Source: Phytopythium helicoides (Eukaryota; Oomycota; Peronosporomycetes; Pythiales; Pythiaceae). From it: a stretch of 64,000 nt of DNA. A model generated the notes under the pieces. It made no database searches. It was not told where the DNA came from and saw only the letters and a program-made list of their open reading frames with translations. Positions 59,907-64,000 of the stretch are shown here, piece by piece. Numbering within the stretch: the first letter of the stretch is position 1; every line of letters starts with the position of its first letter. Location of the stretch: assembly GCA_024867545.1 (NCBI GenBank), contig JANFNE010000059.1:186001-250000 (forward strand), written 5' to 3'. Made by a program: the position numbers and the translations under genes.

Positions 59907-62055
59907 CTCTCCTTTGTCTGTCGGTGGTGGAGCGGGCTTTGGGCAGGGCGTAGCGCGCGTCACAGAGCGCGGATCGACGTCGGAGCGGTACGAGGAGAAG
60001 CACAGCGAGCGCGCGGAGGCTGCGGGGGGCGTGGAGCAAACGCCCGGCGGCGGAGTGAGGGGCACGGGCGGTGAGCAGCGACGAGCAGCGGCGAGCGGCG
60101 GTCGCGGCGCCAGCCGATGATGGAATGCAACGCTTCGAATGGCTGCCGAGTGCTTTGGGGGTTTTGACCAATGGGAGCGAGGATCGGGTCTCGGAGGTTG
60201 GGATTAGATGCTGGAGGTTCGCTTCAACTTGAAGGGACTGGTGCGCAGCGCTCGGAGGCGAGTTGACGCGGCGACGTCGTTGGAGGAGCAGGAGGATTGC
60301 TGCGAGCGGCATTGCGAGCGGGTGCGCTGGTGTGGAAAGCAAGCGGGCACAACGATTGACTGCTGGAACGAGAGGTTTCTGCGCTCGAGCAAGCGAACAG
60401 CAGCGACATTTACGGTACATGCGCGCCATCGGAGCCGTCACCTACGACGAGGACAAGGCTACGACTGCGTGCACTTTTACAGCGATGCCATTGCAGCAGT
60501 TAGCCAGCCAGAGGTGCGGTGTCGTGGCCATACGTAGTTCAGCCGCCTTGCAGGGAGGAATGTTGATCACGGGCACATGCAAGAGCTCGAGGCGGCGGCA
60601 TCCGCAAGTTGTGTTGCAGACCGCAACACAACTGCACTTCTATTGTATGCAACGCAAGCGCAAGTGGTGTAGCGAGGTGGGACTAATACTGTAGGAACTG
60701 TGCCTATCATTGTCACCAGTCGGAAGCGACATCAAGTGTGGACCGGACCGTCGGCACGATTGGTGAACTGGGTCGTGTCTGTGACGAGCATTTTGCATTT
60801 TTGATGAGGAGCCCGGTAATGATCGAGCAAATCGCCATGCCGAGCTGAGACCCCCAAAAAAAAAAATCTGGCGCGCGCTTATCGCGAATGGTGTGGTCCA
60901 AAAGCGGTGACGATTGCTAGTTGAGAACGTGGCGTCATGGCTTTGGAAGACGCAGACGCGGTAGCTAGCGTCTTGTGCGAGAGGCGATGACGGCTGTGTG
61001 TAGAGTAGACCGATCGGACCGCCACCACCGTGCACTGTGTTGTGAGTTTCGTACCACCGTCGGTGGTGTGGCTCAGTTCTTGACAGTGAGACTGCTCGAT
61101 TCATCAGCCAGCGTCCACCAGGCTCTCTGAAACACGCGTTTGATGAGTGGAGTGGATGTACGCCGTTCGAGTGTCTGCAGTCGAGGGACGCTAGCGGGTA
61201 GTCTCGCGATGACACACCCCGAGTGTCAACCGCGTTCGTCCCCCCTGCATCACTTCCTGCAGGCTGTAGCCATCGCTCCGCATCGGCTCGGCCATCAACT
61301 GCTGGAGCCTACTCCTTCCCACGGTTCGGCCGCCAGAGACGGGGCATGTTGAAGCCGTCGGAGCAGTTTCCACCGCAGGCAGGTCTGATCTGTCGCCGTC
61401 TGCGCCGCGCTGCTCCTCGCCTCCCCGCGCCGCGAGGTCTTCGGTGTCGCTGACGCCGACGGCGGCGGCCGATGACGCGGCGGCGGACGAATCGCCGCCG
61501 TGGCTTTGCGCGCGAGCGTCGCATTGCGGGCGGCGGCCTGATCCGGCCCAAGATCGAGCTCGGCGCCGTTCAACTCGGTACTGTACGTGCACCGGTCGAC
61601 CCTGGCCGCATCTCGGCGATGGAGCAGGGCGGGATCACTGGCTCGAGGTGGTGAGCTGCGCGGCTCGGCATGGTACGTACGCGTCGGCTCGGCTCGGCGG
61701 ACTGCAATGCATCTCGCCAACACGGCATGGCTGCCGCTTGGGTGGCCGACTGGTCCGTCTGCCTGCGGACGAACGCGATCTTTGCGACTGGAGCGGCTCA
61801 AGTTGAAGCGGTCGTGTTGGTATCAATACAGGTGGGGTGAATAGTCCAATTCCTAGCTAGCTAGCGCCTAGTCCTCGCTCTCGCCATCTCGTCTCTCCTC
61901 GCCTCGTGTCTCGCTGTCTTTCGCCCTCGGTCTCGCGTCCGCGTCCATGGCCGTCGAGGTCGCGCGCTTGCCTGGGTGAGCGTGGCTCGCCGCCCAGGCG
62001 CGCTGCAGATAAATATCTATGGGTCACGCACATGCAGCTGTCGGCGCTGCCGGGT
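59907..62055. other. Long intergenic region, no supported gene
   Basis: About 2.1 kb. The first few hundred bases should contain the RRP5 promoter. Several open frames exist on both strands (for example near 60640-61215 and 61300-61800), but none shows domains, paralogues or splice continuity. An A10-type run lies at about 60856. No tRNA or rRNA seen. Confidence 0.5.
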
Positions 62056-62655
62056 CTACGACCCGAGGCAGTCGAGCTCCGAGAAGCGCTCGCCCGTGGC
62101 GGCGTCGAACATCCACGCGCTGAGCTGGCAGGGGTACTCCTGCTGGCGCTCCTCGGAGGCGACCTTGACGAGCGTGACGCTGACCATGACCTTGACGTTC
62201 TGCTTTTCAATGTTGAGCCCGGGCAGGTCGGCGCGCGGTAGCTTGGCGAGATCTTCGGGCAGCACGAGCGAGGACTCTAGCGTGTCGACGGCGTAGATGC
62301 CCGTAAAGGCCTTGGGGAACTGGAAGCGGCACACTGGGCATGTGCTCTGGTTCTGCAGCCACGACTCGATGCAAGGGTAGTGGAACGAGTGTTCGCAGGG
62401 TAGCGCGACGAGTCCGTCTCCGGGGGACTCGCTGAGGCAAATGGCGCACTCTGCGTCTGCGTTGGGGGCTGCCTCCTGTCGCTCGAGCTGCTCGAGCACC
62501 GACTGGTCCGCGGGCGAGGAGCTCTTGAGCCTTGGCGAGATGTATCGCATCATGAATCGCACCCAGGTGGGTGTGCGGAAGATCTCGAGCACGTCGCGCA
62601 CGACGGCGCCTGCTGGCGCGTGGTACTGCACCTCGACGCGCACCGTGATGTCCAT
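62056..62655 (-). CDS. RING-H2 finger protein, probable E3 ubiquitin ligase
   Basis: 199 residues, single exon. The RING-H2 (C3H2C3) is [20 protein letters not shown], then [20 protein letters not shown], in the middle of the protein (~90-130), so all eight zinc ligands are present. The N-terminal ~80 residues ([20 protein letters not shown]) and the C-terminal ~70 residues ([20 protein letters not shown]) are not recognised and no membrane span is seen. RING-H2 proteins recruit E2 enzymes and transfer ubiquitin to substrates; the substrate here is unknown. Confidence 0.85.
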   Translation of the reverse strand: MDITVRVEVQYHAPAGAVVRDVLEIFRTPTWVRFMMRYISPRLKSSSPADQSVLEQLERQEAAPNADAECAICLSESPGDGLVALPCEHSFHYPCIESWLQNQSTCPVCRFQFPKAFTGIYAVDTLESSLVLPEDLAKLPRADLPGLNIEKQNVKVMVSVTLVKVASEERQQEYPCQLSAWMFDAATGERFSELDCLGS

Positions 62656-64000
62656 GGTGGCTGCGTCCGTTGCTGCGTCTGCTGCTGCTTGCCCCTGGTC
62701 GGCGATGGTTGCTGCGGGTCTGGCGGGCGAGCGGGGCGCGCCACAAATCGGAAAGTGAGCGCGCGACTTAACGCCGGCGTCTCGAGCCTCCCGAGCGAGC
62801 CGAGCGGATCTTCTCCCGCGACCAGCCGGCAGGCAGGCAGAGCAGGCAGAGCAGGCGGGCGCTAGGCGTACAGTACGGCGGCAGGCGCCTGCTCCTCGGT
62901 GGCTCCCGGACGAGAGAAGCCGCGGTGGCAGCAGCGGCGCCGGGCAGTGCCACTGGCGGCGCGCGATGCTCTGTACGTCGGCGGCGCGGCGGCGGCCGCG
63001 GGATCCGCGAAGCAGTTTCCATCCGAGAGACCGGCGCGGCGGCCCATACTCTACGCCATAGAGCGGCAGACGAGCGAATTCCTACAAACATACCGTAGCG
63101 GACGAGCAGCTACGAAGTGCGCGCGTGACGGACGCGCATGGGCGCCACAACGCGACGACTATCAGGATGGGGAGGGATCGGGGTCGACAGGGATTTTGGG
63201 GTCGAGTGTCGATTGAGCTGCGCAGCGGGCAGAGAACTCTTATAACGCATAGATTTGAACATTGTCATAAATATACGATATGGAGATGCACATACACACC
63301 CGACGCAGAAATACAGCAACACCGCCCAACACGATACTACTGTACCTGGCATAAGCATGCGCGGGCGTTACTCACGCCGAAACTGAGCCGCGTTACGCCA
63401 CGCCCGACGCGGCCACGTACGTACGTGCGCGGAGCTCCACGCGGACACCAAGCGAGGTGCACCCGCGACGCCCGGAGCTCCAGCCACGCGACCAAATGAC
63501 GCAGTGCAAGCCCGCCGCTCTCTACAGTCGCTCCGCGTGGCGGCGTCATGTACCGTAGGTTGCAGCCGCTCGTCTGCCGGGCGGCGGCCGTGCCCCTAGC
63601 TCGAGATGGGCCGCCTGCAGCTCCGCGATCTGAGGGATGCGGTTGACTAACTCCTCCGTTCTCTCGGGAGCGCCACGGCCGAGGCCACTGCCCGCCAGCC
63701 AGGACGACTGCGCCAGGCGGCTGCGCGAGCAATGCGCCATGCTTAGTCCGCCGACCGCCGCGTTGCACGCGAGCCGCCGCGGCCTTGAAGGCCGCCCAGA
63801 ACAGGTGCGGCCGCCTCGACAATGCGCCAACGCCCAGCGTTACGCTGCAGAGCACAGAGTGCCACTCGCGAGGACGAGCAGCGCATATGGCGGGCGTACG
63901 GTATATGCACGGGCTCGGTGCGCGTCAAGTCACATCCCGGTCATGCGCCGGCACAATCACTCTCCAGCGCTGCGTCAACGACGTCAGCGGCCAACTCGGG
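62656..64000. other. Gene-free end of window
   Basis: About 1.3 kb, GC-rich near the RING gene (its promoter) and mixed further out. No coding frame with recognisable content and no RNA gene on either strand. Confidence 0.45.

Noticed and set aside
60856..60868. A-rich run as a retroposon poly(A) tail
   Set aside because: No upstream retroposon body or flanking duplication; isolated homopolymer.
60640..61215. 191-codon minus frame between RRP5 and the RING gene
   Set aside because: His/Arg/Ser-rich random composition, no paralogue or domain, spans the likely promoter region.

Overview
The window looks like nuclear DNA of an oomycete (Phytophthora/Pythium-like; lineage inferred). Coding sequence is GC-rich, introns are few and short (56-82 bp), mostly with GTGCGT or GTACGT donors, and genes are tightly packed on both strands. 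The gene set is eukaryotic: CARM1-type arginine methyltransferase, ELO fatty-acid elongase, four-domain voltage-gated channel, RRP5, RING-H2, WD40, and PDZ/WW/PH proteins. Splice sites below were read by eye from reading-frame continuity and paralogue comparison; none has transcript support.

Layout. 1-7.2 kb: the 3' end of an unknown gene, CARM1-like methyltransferase (+), S41-type protease homologue (-), a polytopic membrane protein (+) and an ELO elongase (-). 8.7-20.1 kb: two more paralogues of the polytopic protein (a divergent pair), a coiled-coil gene, two paralogous coiled-coil genes (one frameshifted), and three copies of a 1.3 kb repeat, each carrying a small gene of 94-100 codons (called here the MNSF family after its first residues). 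Two of these repeats face each other as an inverted pair. 20.4-32 kb: a WD40 gene sharing a coiled-coil module with its two neighbours, an ABC exporter with a voltage-sensor-like N-terminus, and two tandem paralogous PDZ proteins. 32-48 kb: a methionine-salvage fusion gene (degenerate acireductone-dioxygenase-like cupin + MtnB + MtnC), then a rearranged block. In this block a 2.14 kb segment (the MtnC half of the fusion plus an MNSF gene) is duplicated in inverted orientation about 10 kb away. Between the arms lie a broken partial copy of the WW/PDZ gene, an apparently intact Ty3/gypsy chromovirus inserted in its intron, a possible signal-peptide gene and another MNSF gene. 48-64 kb: four-domain cation channel, RRP5 and a RING-H2 protein, then about 1.3 kb with no recognisable gene.

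How the parts relate. Most genes are housekeeping or signalling genes with no operon-like logic. The methionine-salvage fusion would carry out two consecutive pathway steps in one polypeptide, and the inverted duplication has released a stand-alone copy of its last domain. The most unusual items are the voltage-sensor/ABC fusion, the cupin-MtnB-MtnC fusion, the six-copy MNSF family with its conserved flanks, and the chromovirus with an extra leader ORF and a gag-pol frame that reads into its own 3' LTR.
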